Source of the DNA: Rhododendron vialii
Taxonomy: Eukaryota > Streptophyta > Magnoliopsida > Ericales > Ericaceae
Reading direction: 5' to 3'
Length of the DNA stretch: 64,000 nt
NCBI RefSeq assembly: GCF_030253575.1
Contig: NC_080564.1
Coordinates: forward strand, 9,468,501 to 9,532,500
Under the pieces are notes generated by a model. That model searched no databases and had not been told where the DNA came from. It saw nothing but the letters and a program-made list of their open reading frames with translations. Shown piece by piece: positions 11,474 to 22,761 of this stretch; the first letter of the stretch is position 1; each line of letters begins with the position of its first letter. The position numbers and the translations under genes were made by a program.

Positions 11474-12968
11474 AAAGAAAGAAAGAAAGAAAGTTGATGG
11501 AGATTACAAAATATATATGAAATGACCATGATCTGCACAGCGTGCTGGCCACTAACACATAATTCCACTAATGGCTAGACACCTTTTTATTAGATTCCCC
11601 AAACACAGCCCAACTCAGTGGCCGTCCTAAGATTCTATGGTCCCAACCCCAGATAGCGATCCCCTTCAATTGTTAAAATTATCATGACTTAATGTAAGCA
11701 CTCCTCAAATTAATTTTCAAATTAAAAGATTTTTTAATAATCTAATACTCTGAGCTGATATCATCTTAACCTACCTAATTAATACCAACTCCATATAAAT
11801 TTGGAACCCAAGACTTTAATTAAATTACAACTCCAATTAAAACTACAGTATTAAACAAACAAGGGATACGTAAGATCCACTTTCATGTGTCAATTACATT
11901 GTACCTAAATAGAGTTATATATATATTTATGTCGCCGCTCCTCCATATATAAATAATAATGGTGCGAGAGTATAACTTCATGTTGAAAACTTATGCGGAA
12001 TAATATAGTGACTTTTTTCCTTACACAAGTTCAGCTGATCAATCATTTTCGAACATGTGAACCTCTCTATGAATCACATTCGTCTATACAAGAAATTACG
12101 TTTGCATAACGTACTCCAATTGACTTGAACTTTGTTAAAATCTATTGTTCGGTTTTTAGATTTACCTCTCATCACAATTTGTTCAGCGAATTCAAGTCAT
12201 TTAATAGAAACACAATTTTTTACATAATCGACACACAAAATGACGTTGTCTTTGTTGATCACTCCAATTTAAACATTACCATCAACACTCTCTTGCATAA
12301 AAAGCGGTACACACACATGCTGAATATATACTTATGCAAAATGGAAAAAATTGACTTTTCCATACACAATTTCAATGGATCTTGCATTATTGTGTACAAG
12401 AGGTATATTTGGGTAACATATTTCATTTTTTTTATTATCAAAAATCAGTTGGTAGTTTGGTGAACCTACCACAATATCTTGGAGAGTAATGCAGAACCAG
12501 TCACAATATCTTGAAGAGTAATGCAAACGTGTAATATAGGGAAGAAAATTTTATTTACATATAGAATGTCGTTGTATTTGTCGATCACTTCATTTCCAAA
12601 CAAAACATCGAACATTAAACACCACAATTTCATACAAGCTACCGTAGAGTGTGAATAAAAAGTTTTGTTTGTTAACATTTGGGCTAGTAATTAGGTGATC
12701 GAATCAAGTTACACACATTTTGTTACTTTAAATAGCAAAATATAAAACCTAAATAAATCTTTAATTGCAATATCACCAAAATACTAATCAAAAATGGGAA
12801 TATCTTACCTCACTTCCCATTCATTGAAAACTTTCGAAAAAGAAAAAGCAAATAGTCTCTTTCAAACTCCCTAATCCTCCCAACAAACCCCACAAACTAC
12901 AGACCCCTTCATGCACGTGCCGAAACCTCCACTCGCACATGCGACCCCACCACCACCGCCACTAAAAA
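8775..12968. other. Intergenic region without a recognised gene
   Basis: About 4.2 kb of AT-rich DNA. Seen: a degenerate repeat with ATCCAAAATGTGGTCAC units around 8945-9070; a CT microsatellite at about 11429-11471; and a local duplication in which TGACGTTGTCTTTGTTGATCAC near 12240 recurs (diverged) near 12565 and CACAATATCTTGGAGAGTAATGCA is repeated near 12470-12525. Longer open frames here (for example 12125-12463) have AT-driven composition and no domain. Confidence 0.5.
11429..11471. repeat. (CT)n microsatellite
   Basis: About 40 bases of CT dinucleotides with a few interruptions, followed by a short GAAA tetranucleotide run. Confidence 0.9.
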
Positions 12969-14468
12969 TCAAGGCCTCCAAGCACTAGCCCACACCACCG
13001 GCTGATCCTTCCACGACAAGAATATTCCGGCGGCATCATCGGCGCACTGTCCCATTGCCCACCCTTCCTTATACCTCCTCAACAGCGCCCGGACGTCATC
13101 ACACACCTCATCACTGAACAAAACAGGACTGAAGCCCCCGCCATGCAACCGCCGCGACCACCTCGCCGCCGTCTCCCGCCGCTCCCCCGACTCCCCAGGC
13201 GGACACGCCACCAGGTCCACCACAGCCCTGCCCGCCGCCCGCTCCAGCATCAGCCTCTCGTTACTAGTCTTCGAAAAGCTCTCCTCCAACGTCTCGAAAT
13301 AAACCCTGAAAAACCTCAAGCACTCTTGAAACCCTTTGAAGAACTCGAACCCTTCGATACCCACTTCCAAATCCGCCTCTTCTTCGACGACCGTCACGAC
13401 CCGCGGATTCAAACTCCGGAAAATCGACAACAGAATGTCCCTCCGGCTGCCCCCCGGCGCGACGGAGTGTAACGCGCCGACGCAGTTGATCGCGAGAGCT
13501 TCGTCCTCTTTAACATCCAGTTGTGATAAATTTAATTCGGATAAGTCGCCAACGTGGTGCACCACGTTGAATTTAAACGGCACGCCCATTAGTCTCGCGA
13601 ATTTCTCCATGCGGGTACCGATTTCCTTCATGACTTTCTGGACCGATGAGGCCCCGCCTCCGGAGCACACGGTCGTGATGCGGAGGTGGGGCGTCTCGTC
13701 GGTCCGCGTCGCGATGGCTTCCAGCAAAGTGGGCCATTGGGTGCAGTAAGTGTTGCTGAGATCAATTATGTGCAGGTTTCGCTCCCCTTCGAATGCTTCC
13801 ATCATGGCGCCGTTGCAGGCCACGTGACCGAAAGTGGTCCACGGGCTGACCTCCTGGAACTTCAGAACCGTTTTCCTCGTCGACTCGAACGACGCCGTCT
13901 TCTCCGCCGCCGACCACAAGGTGCGCCGAGATTTTTCGCCCGAGTCGGTCATGCGGCTGAAGAGGGCTTGGAGGAAGTACGAGGTGAGTTTTTGTTCGGT
14001 GTCGCCGTAGGGTGAGCTGAGTTCGTTGAGCATCCACATGAGGTGCTGGAAACGCGCGCTGTCTTTCTCGGATATCGCACGCGCCGTCTCGAGTAGGATT
14101 TCGGTCGCCCACTTGCCGGAGAAGTCGATGTTCGGGTCTCTAGAAGGGGAGAAGGAGACGTCGTGGTGGGAGAGCTGCAGCGGTGGGGTGCCGGTGGTGG
14201 TGGTTGGAGTGGTGGTGGTGGACGGTGGTTGTTGTTGGTGGTGGTAAGGGTTGTGGTGGTGGTGGTGGTGGTGTCTGGAAGAGGAAGAGGAGAAGTCATC
14301 TTCATCCATGAAAAAGTTGAAGCATTCTTCTTCTTCCTGGTAGTAGGGGTGGTTTTGTGATCTAGAGCTGCTGGAATTGGTTGTGCTGGAGTTGAGGGAT
14401 TGGTTATGGTACTGGTGGTGGTGGTGATCAGGTTGAAGAGTGCTCACTAGTCTAAACAACGTATCCAT
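12969..14468 (-). CDS. SHR: SHORT-ROOT GRAS transcription factor
   Basis: A single-exon gene of 499 codons. SHORT-ROOT is a GRAS-family regulator made in the root stele that moves one cell outward, pairs with SCARECROW in the nucleus and specifies endodermis and asymmetric division. The N-terminus starts MDTLFRLVS and carries [12 protein letters not shown] (residues 47-58), both diagnostic of SHR rather than other GRAS proteins, separated by His/Ser/Thr/Gln-rich low complexity (HHHHHHH at 66-72). The GRAS domain runs from about 118 to the end: leucine-rich part with [13 protein letters not shown] (149-161), the VHIID motif as [10 protein letters not shown] (231-240), MGVPFKFN (294-301), INCVGALH (327-334), [11 protein letters not shown] (404-414) and the closing SAW motif VVWASAWRP. 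Length is close to the 531 residues of Arabidopsis SHR. Coding GC is much higher than in the flanks. No frameshift is seen. Confidence 0.96.
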   Translation of the reverse strand: MDTLFRLVSTLQPDHHHHQYHNQSLNSSTTNSSSSRSQNHPYYQEEEECFNFFMDEDDFSSSSSRHHHHHHHNPYHHQQQPPSTTTTPTTTTGTPPLQLSHHDVSFSPSRDPNIDFSGKWATEILLETARAISEKDSARFQHLMWMLNELSSPYGDTEQKLTSYFLQALFSRMTDSGEKSRRTLWSAAEKTASFESTRKTVLKFQEVSPWTTFGHVACNGAMMEAFEGERNLHIIDLSNTYCTQWPTLLEAIATRTDETPHLRITTVCSGGGASSVQKVMKEIGTRMEKFARLMGVPFKFNVVHHVGDLSELNLSQLDVKEDEALAINCVGALHSVAPGGSRRDILLSIFRSLNPRVVTVVEEEADLEVGIEGFEFFKGFQECLRFFRVYFETLEESFSKTSNERLMLERAAGRAVVDLVACPPGESGERRETAARWSRRLHGGGFSPVLFSDEVCDDVRALLRRYKEGWAMGQCADDAAGIFLSWKDQPVVWASAWRP

Positions 14469-14887
14469 TTAACCAAACCCAAAGAGAGAAGAAGACCCAC
14501 ACATCCAAAAAAAATACTAAGATAGCTAAGATAAGCCCCCTTTATGTAAGTATGAGTCTTGTCTGTTAGGCTCTTTGGACACAAGAGAGAGATGGGGCTG
14601 TTTGTGTTTTTTTAAGTGGGATGACTAAAAGGAGGATCTCCATGTTGGATTCTAGCATGCCTTCTCACATAATTTGAGAGAGGGAGAGAGAGAGAGAGAG
14701 AGAGAGGGGGATAAATAAAGAGTGTGGCAATGACAATCTTTTTTTTTTCTTTTTTGAATAGTAGTAGGTTCAGGTCAACTTTTACACAACTCGATTAATT
14801 CTCGAGTACTGAAGTTAGATAAACTCTTTAATAACTCTATATTTGGTGTTGTTGGACGTAATTCACATGAATAGAAACTATAATTAA

Positions 14888-14925
<38 letters not shown>

Positions 14926-16054
14926 CATTTTTTCTTCCATTAAATTCGAACATGCATGTTTTGATTTCTCCAAAATTTATCTTTCTCTTCACAATTTATA
15001 GAACTATTAAAGAATATCATTTCGTGATATTACAATGAAATAGATTATCAAAACATGTGAGGAGGAGGATATGAAAAAAATCTGAAGTTTGCTTTTTGTG
15101 TAATCGATGTGAGGAGGGGTGGTGGCCTGTGGGGGAGTTTTCCTTTCTTTGGGGTACTTTTTAAGAGCGTGTTTTTAAATTTTAGTAAAGGGGTTGACTG
15201 AAATGGGTTTTTCTGTTAAAACTTGGAAAATGGAACGGACGAGGTGCGTGCTTAGATATGGAATTCTGTCTGACAAATGATGTAATACAGAATGAGAAAA
15301 AGATAACAAAGGTTGTGATCATCAGATGGGCTAACCAGGGATTTGATGAGGTACGCATGAAAACGATAATAAATGTTTGTTTTTTACGAGATCGCATGTT
15401 CGAATTTCACGTAGGTCGAACTTTCTAAACCATGGGTAACTTGGAAATTATCCAATCGTTACCTTCAGAATTTTAAAATTAATCAAGATACACACAAACT
15501 ACCTTGAATAGTTAGTTATAAAAATAAAAAAAAATATTTTCACAAGGTCTTTCCATAAATAAAGTTTAAGGAGGTCAATTTTGGCCGTCCAAAAGTATTT
15601 TTGACGTTCCAAATTAAAGACAAACTATTAACTATAAGAAATATTTATTACCCGCAATAGTCTAAAAATGTATTTCAACCGTTAATTGCTGAAACGAACA
15701 GGTAAAATTGCACGAAACCGTAAATAAATTATTTCACCGTGAATGAACTTTTGAAAAATATCATAGGGGGGTTTTAGGGGATCAGAGAGAAAGGGAGTAG
15801 CAATATATAATTATTTGGGTGGGAGCAGGCGTGACAAATGGGGGGGGGGGGTTAGAGAGAGAGAGAGCAAGAGAGAGAGACGTCAGAAAAGCTGCCGGCG
15901 TGCATCATCATCATCATCATCATCAACCCCACCACGACGACCACCGCACCCCAACACGCACAAAGCCATTCACATTACTTGCCTCCTATTCCCTCTCCAA
16001 ACCCTGCCATAAAATTCCCTACTTTTTCCCCTTTTCTATATCTATACTCAAAAA
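14469..16054. promoter_or_regulatory. Upstream region of SHORT-ROOT (no gene)
   Basis: This stretch should contain the SHR leader and promoter. GA runs occur near 14580 and 14680-14706. A (CA)n(TA)n microsatellite lies at about 14888-14926. Around 15360-15420 a segment with ATGTTCGAATTTC resembles the B box of tRNA-derived SINEs. A short G run and GA-rich tract lie at 15841-15880, followed by an ATC repeat near 15905-15925. No specific regulatory element can be assigned. Confidence 0.4.
14888..14926. repeat. (CA)n(TA)n microsatellite
   Basis: A compound dinucleotide run of about eight CA units directly followed by about ten TA units, roughly 400 bp upstream of SHORT-ROOT. Confidence 0.9.
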
Positions 16055-16449
16055 TGCTACAGGGACCGATTGTGGGGGGACCGAATTCGGACCGACGGCC
16101 GCCGGCGGGCCGTCTCCGGCCACCGGACGGCCGATCCGAGCCGTCCAAAAATTTTAAAAAAAAAAACCGAGGGGCCCTACGCGGGAATCAACGTCATCCG
16201 AGGTGTGTAGGGTGCTTGATCGGAGCACCCCTTTTCGTGTGTATATGTATAATATATACATATACACACGAAAAGGGGTGCTCCGATCAAGCACCCTACA
16301 CACCTCGGATGACGTTGATTCCCGCGTAGGGCCCCTCGGTTTTTTTTTTTAAAATTTTTGGACGGCTCGGATCGGCCGTCCGGTGGCCGGAGACGGCCCG
16401 CCGGCGGCCGTCGGTCCGAATTCGGTCCCCCCAATCGGTCCCTGTAGCA
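16055..16449. mobile_element. 395-bp near-perfect palindromic MITE
   Basis: The left arm (16055-16250) begins TGCTACAGGGACCGATT; the right arm (16256-16449) is its reverse complement with only about a 2-base length difference (GATTGTGGGGGG against GATTGGGGGG). The arms meet at a 5-base AATAT spacer. Because the arms are the same, open frames on the two strands encode the same peptide, an artefact of symmetry. Arms are GC-rich with an A11/T11 tract. No clear target duplication was found. The near identity implies recent origin or strong arm correction. The superfamily is uncertain (Mutator-like or other foldback MITE). Confidence 0.9.
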
Positions 16450-17970
16450 ACACTCATATCTATACTAGTCTACAAACCACACCCCCATACCCATGTTAGT
16501 ATATAGTTTATGTAATATACTGTTGCGTCATTATGACAAGTTGTGTGCACCTTCTCCACAATCTAGGGCATGCCTGTTACACTTTTTTTTTTCCAAATTG
16601 AGTGTTCAGTTCATTTTATGCGTATCTCGACTAATTTTGAGTAGTAGGGACAGGGATGAAACCAGAATTTTGTAAATTCGGAGGCCGAACTATGAACAAC
16701 CAGATTTTGAAATTTCACGGTTCCAGAATCAAATAGTTTGTTTGGTTTATTTTGAGTGAGATTTTTTCGGTAATGAGTTGAGAGAAATAGAAAGAGAAAG
16801 GAGAATAATAATTAAAGGAAAAACTTATAGAGACCATGTGCAAAGAGAGAAATTGAGTTTTAGAACCCAAAACGAACACATTCGTAAAATATTTAAATGT
16901 CTAAATAACGCCCAATACAAAATACAATGTTTAGATGTTTTTAACAAACAAAAAAGAACAACTAATACTGAAATTAAAATTTGAAAAAAAAAAACCAAAA
17001 TGATGCGGGGTCGTGGCCCCCATATGCCTATACATGCATCCGTCTTTGAGTGGGGATCAATCTCACCGTCCACTTACAGGTGTCTAAATCAAAGTCAAAT
17101 CAATCACATCTCGCCTCTTCCACTTTTCTCTCGTTCGAATATAACCACTTCTTTTATAACTTCGAGTGTTCAAGTTAATTTGTACGCTTCTCAACTAATT
17201 TTAAGGTACTAATTAATTATCCTTTTGTCTAGTAGAATGGGGCATGATTAAAGTTACAACAATATCCTGTATGACTCATCCCCACAAAAGTTGATAGCAT
17301 CTACTAGAAACAAACAAATTCAAAATCTTAGGCCTTGACCATGACCCCCACTCTTTCGAGTTCAAATATAATCCTATTTATTTATTTATAATTCCTAATT
17401 TTTAATGAATTACACATTTATTTCAATTGTGAAATGCTTAGAGGACAGTCTTAACAAAAAAAACAGAATGTCTAGTTAAGTGAGTAGGAAGATACAAAAG
17501 AATTAACTTAAAAGAATAAACAGAATGCGCGTGGGTCTTGCTCATTTGGGGGTTTTGAGGGAGGTTTTTTAGAGTAATAAGTGAAAAAATAGATCGTAAA
17601 AATTTATTGGAGGCTGTGCCTAATGGTTTTGAGATCCCTAAACGAACAAGGCAGCGCCTTGAACTTCAAACCCTATCATAGGGAGCAATATTCCAAATTG
17701 ATTCATGTTCGATTTTGTGTCCAACTACATGAGTTCACAATGTTTAAACCCCAATTTTCTTAACAGTTTCAGTGGAACAAGAGCGTCATTCCACAACTCT
17801 TTTGACTAAATTTTGCTCAAACAAGGCCACTAATTACTTGATTCATAGGTGCAATTTCGATTTGGATTCAAGTATGTTACATCCTTCATCTTATTTCTTG
17901 CATTCGTGACACTATTTTGACAAACTGCATTGAATATTTGACATCAACATCGATGATACCACTTGTATTG
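16450..17970. other. Intergenic, SINE-like scraps
   Basis: No gene is supported. Phrases of the type GTTCA..TTTT(A)TGCGTATCTCGACTAATTTTGAG (about 16605-16640) and GTTAATTTGTACGCTTCTCAACTAATTTTAAGG (about 17173-17205) resemble each other and the tail of the SINE-like copy at 22195-22385, so old short-repeat fragments are scattered here. Confidence 0.4.
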
Positions 17971-17981
17971 TCTGATAGGCC

Positions 17982-18846
17982 TAAACCCTAAACCGATCTA
18001 GGAGAGGGGGGCACCGCCTCCTTCACCCTCCTCTCTCTTTCCACTACTCCTTTCTCTCTCCTCTACATCTTGGTGCATCTATCTTCACTGGTTTGGTATG
18101 GCAAATATTGGTGAGTTCCAGGTGACCAAGCTTCGAATGTTCGGACGGCCGGCGTTCTTTGGGCCTAACTCAACCGGACCCTGCTTGTCTTCTTAGATCC
18201 GATGTATAGTGGTCAACAGTGAGGTAATAATAGTGTGAATGTGTGATGGGGTTAGGGTTTTTTTTCTGTTTTGTATCGGTTTATCCAGGTTATCCCAGCG
18301 AGTCTCCCCAATCCGATGTTACTGGTTTGGTTCCCTAGGTCCGGTGGGTGTTAGTGGTGGGCGAATAATTACTTTGGTTGTAGTTGTGTTTCTGGTTTCT
18401 CAGAGGTGGTACTCAGTACCTCACCGTGGTTGCGTCAGTCTGTCGGTTTGCCGACGGTTGTTCTTTTGCGCGCCAGAGCTCGAAGTGATAGCGGGGCTCG
18501 CACAGGGGTGATCCAGTGCCCATGTTAGTGTATTAGGCTGTCGTCATCTAGTCTGCCGGTGTCTCTACTCGCTGACAAGGGCGTGTTGGCATCTGGCTTG
18601 TGGGTATCATGGTCACGAAGCTGGCTCAGATTTCATATGTGCTCCCTAAGGGTTTGAACTGGAGATCCTTGTATGATTCTCTGCTATCTCTTTTGCGATT
18701 GGTTCTTATGTTCTGACGTTTCGCCGGCCTGCATTTACAGCAAGTGTCTGTGTCTAGATTTTGGTAGTTTTAGTTCACTCCTTATCTTTTAATGATTTCT
18801 GTAATATATACCTTTGGGTTTTTGATATGATTTTAGTATTAACCAA
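17982..18846 (+). mobile_element. Non-LTR retroposon with 11-bp target-site duplication
   Basis: An 865-bp insert flanked by perfect direct repeats TCTGATAGGCC (17971-17981 and 18847-18857). Length and perfection of the repeat indicate target-primed reverse transcription. The insert is more GC-rich than its surroundings, starts TAAACCCTAAACCGATCTAG and CT-rich, and ends with an AT-rich tail (ACCTTTGGGTTTTTGATATG...). No reverse transcriptase or identifiable protein is encoded, so it is a non-autonomous or 5'-region-derived LINE copy or a retrocopy of a non-coding transcript. The clean poly(A) expected of a retrogene is missing. Confidence 0.7.
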
Positions 18847-18857
18847 TCTGATAGGCC

Positions 18858-20157
18858 CACATTTAAAATCTTGATTTGGGAATCAACTTGAAATCTTGGA
18901 TTAATGAGTTCCGCATACCATTAAATTTACTCTTAAGAAATAAACGTTGTTTTGGTTCAAATAAATGTTAAAGAAAAGTCTGTCAAAGAAGGTGTAAATT
19001 ATTTCCCTTTGGTTTTTCTCAGTGGGTAATAATGTCAAGACCTGTTGGTATTCTAGGTTTCTTTCATCAATCATTGGGAAAAATTCCATGTTTGGACCCT
19101 TTGTCCCTTCTTGAGTTTTGGGTTAGATGTTTTTTCTTGAAAGCATTCATTACGTACAAGCAGTCCTAATAGCTGTGAGAGAGAGAGCGGGGGGGTGGGG
19201 GGCATTGCCCATACCTCAATCCAAGCCACAACAGCAACACTCATTTGTGAGGGACAGATTGGTCACTCAGTTCCCAAGAAATATATAATTCAGGAAATAT
19301 TCCCCAAGGAAGGGTTCCATCTCCGATCCCCTGCGAAACTATATTTAAATTTATGTTTGTTTTCAAAACAAAATCAATGATGTTAATTGCTTAACCAAAA
19401 GCCATTAAAGACAAGACTAATAAGACTAAATTAGGGGATGTCTTGTGGATTTTAGGTCCCTACACTTATAGTAGTTATTATAATTTGCTAATGGGGGTTC
19501 TAAACTCAAAAATGCTGATTAGATGTCACTACCTCAACCACGATAGCAATTTTGTCATTCTAATAGAGGTGGCAAAGTTGAGGTGTAGGCTTGTTGGATT
19601 AATTTAATCCCAACTCTAAACTATTGGTTACTACGTCGTTTCGTTGATCAAAGCCCTAAGATATTCTCAATATTTCATCAGTCACTCTCCTTTGAGCGTA
19701 TGCTTAGGACTTAGACTAGATAAGTACATGATATACGATGGGGACGGTCAAACTACATGTAACCCAACGGATCGCAAAGTGATATGAAACCCCATAAAAT
19801 GGTTGTTGATTTTGTCACTCTTTTTTTTGTTAACGTCACTCCCCTGCAAGTGTATTTTTGTTAGGATCACAAAGTGATCTAAAACCCCATAAAATGGTTG
19901 CTGATTTTGCCACTCTCTTTTTTGTTAACGCCACTCCCCTGCAAGTGGAGTAGCGTTAACACAAAAAAAAAAGGCAAAATCATTTCCTCGTAAAATTCTT
20001 CAATGTTATCAGGATACTGCTCCCTCTTCTTCTTTTCGGTTCAACGGTCGGGGAGTCTGGGCCAGTTTACGCGTACCTCAACTAATTCCCTCCACGTCCG
20101 CACCAGGACTAGAGGATTCTCAAAATATTCTTCCTTGCGGCCTGCCCCGAGAAGCAA
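18858..20157. other. Intergenic with two copies of a short repeat
   Basis: No gene is seen. Around 19765-19855 and 19865-19945 a unit of about 95 bp is duplicated (CCCCATAAAATGGTTG, GATTTTG..CACTC, TTTTTTGTTAACG.CACTCCCCTGCAAGTG). The same TTTTGCCACTC...TTTTTGTTAA signature recurs at 32700-32785 and 49050-49178, so it belongs to a small dispersed inverted-repeat family. Confidence 0.5.
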
Positions 20158-20165
20158 ACCCTGGT

Positions 20166-21080
20166 CAGGGTCGGCCCAAGAATTTTTAGTGCCCAAGACC
20201 TAATAAAAAAAATTGTGCTCTTAAAGAGTTAATACTTAACAATTTTTACAATAACAATTACAAAACGAGAAAGTCAAACCAATATAAAGTTTTACTAATC
20301 ATTACATACGAACACAAAATACGAGATCGTGAAGTTTTTGGGGTGGGTTTGGGGGAAAACGATTTTGGGGAGGTGTTATTCGGTGGTTTGGGGGAAATGA
20401 TTTTGGGAATTTAGTGGGTTGGACACTTGGGCTTATGGGATAGTGGGTTGAGTTAACTCATTACCTCTAATTGGGTATTTTTTTCATTCTATTAGAGCAT
20501 CCGCAATGATACTAATCAAAATCAATAATCAAAATGTGCCACATCAGCATTTGATTATCCATGTAATCCATAATCAAACTTAACAACCTCTACCTCCACA
20601 TTGGTTATTTTGTATCTCTAACCAAAAAAAACCCCACAATACACAATGCACATTTGTCCAATCGCAAACGAGTTTTAATCACGCACCCGACCACACCAAA
20701 TTATTCGTCTCGATAAGACGATTCCAATATGGGGTGTTTTTGAGTTATTAAGTTTTAAGTTTAATTGTTGAGTTTGGTTATTGAGTTTTGGTTATTGGTA
20801 AAAGTTGTTAAGTTTGGTTATGGAATGGATGGAATTTGGTTATTTACTAAAAGACTTGTAACTTTGGTTATTACAATGTGGGATGGTTTTTTAGCATTGT
20901 TGTTAAATTTGCTTATTCACTTCCATTTGCTTATTACAATGCGGATGCTCTTAGGCTTAAAAAGAGTCTACTCAAACCCAAATAGTGACAATATTAGAGT
21001 ATCCCTAAAAATTTAAATTTTTAAATTTTTGGGATGCCCAAGGCCCAAGTCTCTTGAGCCTTGGGGTTGGGCCGGCCCTG
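20166..21080. mobile_element. hAT-type element, 915 bp, with a nested MITE
   Basis: The left terminus CAGGGTCGGCCCAAG pairs with the right terminus TTGGGCCGGCCCTG; CAGGGNCGGCCC ends are typical of plant hAT elements. The flanks carry an 8-bp target duplication, ACCCTGGT (20158-20165) against ACCCTAGT (21081-21088), seven of eight matching. No transposase is encoded. A Harbinger-type MITE (20495-20950) is inserted within it, giving the relative order of insertion. Confidence 0.88.
20495..20950. mobile_element. Harbinger/Tourist-like MITE nested in the hAT element
   Basis: The left end GAGCATCCGCAATG pairs with the right end ATTGCGGATGCTC-like CAATGCGGATGCTC. It is flanked by TTA on both sides (20492-20494 and 20951-20953), the 3-bp TWA duplication of PIF/Harbinger elements. 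It belongs to the same family as the copies at 34119-34850 and 47430-48546. Confidence 0.85.
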
Positions 21081-21088
21081 ACCCTAGT

Positions 21089-22190
21089 CAAGTGTGGGGG
21101 GAGTAAACTCACTGACCAACCCGACTAACCCTCGGGGCTTCTGCTCCCTCTCTTACACAAGGGTTCGAGACTTCACATCCAAGTATGCAGGTCCGCATAA
21201 TTTTGTATCTACTCTTTTGTCCAAATTACCAAAATAGTTTCTCCCCTTCTATCCGACTCCTGTTTCTCAAAAAGCAGTTCTCAGCACCCATTTGTAAGTA
21301 GAAATTAATAGAATTGCTTCAACATGAAAAATGCAATGACTTCGCAAGAACAGACCACATAAGTTGACCAAATTAGGGAAAGGGACAAGTTGCCTGTGGA
21401 TTTATTTCATTAGGTCTCTCTCATTTGTCCAACTTTTTCTTTATTTTCTAACCTCTCCCATTTTTAAAAAAGCTGTTGGCTTCAAGCTGGTGATGTTGAG
21501 AGGCACTATGGCTCTCCTCCAATGAGAGCTCAGTGCATACCCAAACTCAACCTTTTTTTGAACAATGTATGCATCAAATCATGGACCCTCTAACTTTGGA
21601 GCAATTTCCCGGAAGAAACAGTGCTGAAAGAGACTGACAAATTGGAGAAAAGAAAAGGATATAAATTAGTCGTGTCCCTTCCCTTTGTTTTTGATGGTCT
21701 TGCCTTGTGACTTATAATTTACTTCCTGTGAAAGGGATTGTAGAGATTAGTCCGAAGTGCGCGTAAGTTGACTTAAAACACCTTACATTACTGAAAACAC
21801 ACACATATCGTTTTTACAGTTTCGATCCATGCACATATATGTAGCTTAAGAGTAGTAGGAGTACTTTACAAGGTAACTGTAAGACTAATTTATTCTTCCT
21901 AATCATGAACAGTGAAACAACTGCAGACGAAATCCCACAAAATCTGGTATATTGTAGAATTATATTATAGATCATGTGTTGTTTGTGTCAACGACGCATA
22001 TCAACACATGATTTTGCTCGGCAGGAAATCATTGCTAGGTGCTAGAAGGAAAGAGTTCTACAAGATACATTGTAGACTTATTTTGAGATGTAAAACAGAA
22101 CAACTATCCAGACTCTATAGCAATCGTAGAATAGCCATATCAGAACAATTGGGTGCTGGGAAGTAGAGAGCTTCTTCTTCTTCTTTTTCC
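21089..22190. other. Intergenic downstream of APS kinase
   Basis: No gene is supported. The segment 21081-21210 continues the low-copy sequence interrupted by the hAT element and contains a GGGTTCGAGAC phrase reminiscent of a SINE B box. The open frame near 21912-22166 has no domain and lies in ordinary non-coding composition. Confidence 0.4.
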
Positions 22191-22194
22191 TTTT

Positions 22195-22385
22195 TTAGAT
22201 AACTAAATATCCGGATCAATTTGGGCGCACCTCAACTAATTCCAAGGCACTAAAGTTTAACAACCGGACAAACTCTCCAGTGGCCCCAGGGTTCGTAATG
22301 TCTGGCGTCGTGGAATTCGAACATGTGACCTCAGGAAGGACAAACACTTATTAGCTTTCTTATACTCACGGCCTAACCCTTGTAC
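22195..22385 (-). mobile_element. Probable tRNA-derived SINE fragment
   Basis: Read on the minus strand, it begins AGGGTTAGGCCGTGAGTATAAG, continues to GGTCACATGTTCGAATTCCAC (B-box-like TGTTCGAATTCC) and ends in the recurring phrase TTAGTTGAGGTGCGC..AAATTG. Head, B box and tail order fit a tRNA-derived SINE. Family assignment and exact borders are not possible by eye. Confidence 0.5.
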
Positions 22386-22761
22386 TTTCATATTCAGACT
22401 TGATATACACCACTTCAAAGGTTCACGTTGGTGCTATTATATTGAGACAACCATTTTTCCCATACAGAAAAACCAATTCACAGATTATAAAGAACATTTA
22501 CAATAACAATTGAAATACTTCCTCGTTTATTGCAAGCAAGACCAAAAGGCCTTTACAGGACAGTACAACAAATATACATCCAATTAATCAATCAATTAAC
22601 TGGATATCATACAGGAAGGATGGAAGCATTCAAAAAGGAAACGAGCAGTTTCCTTCGTTTCCTTCCCACGAGGAAAAAAATTATCAGCCATTTGCGATTC
22701 CATCGCACAGTATTGTACAGGTGGACGAGTTCAGCAGCTGCTGAACAGCAATGCCCACAAA

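Noticed and set aside
12125..12463. A 112-codon AT-rich plus frame
   Set aside because: Composition and local sequence duplication indicate non-coding DNA; no domain or promoter.
13143..14360. Several open frames of 65-137 codons on the plus strand and other minus frames across SHORT-ROOT
   Set aside because: They are shadows of the GC-rich SHR coding sequence; their Arg/Pro/Gly-rich composition follows from codon bias and CAC/ACC repeats.
15979..16434. Two open frames on opposite strands encoding the same peptide (GGPNSDRRPPAGRL...)
   Set aside because: They are produced by the two arms of the 395-bp palindrome; identical translation follows from symmetry, and there is no gene context.
18239..18511. 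A 90-codon plus frame in the retroposon at 17982-18846
   Set aside because: No domain, composition follows local GC, and upstream and downstream frames are closed.
22240..22340. A tRNA-like B box (TGTTCGAATTCC, minus)
   Set aside because: No intact cloverleaf or A box at tRNA spacing; better explained as a SINE fragment.
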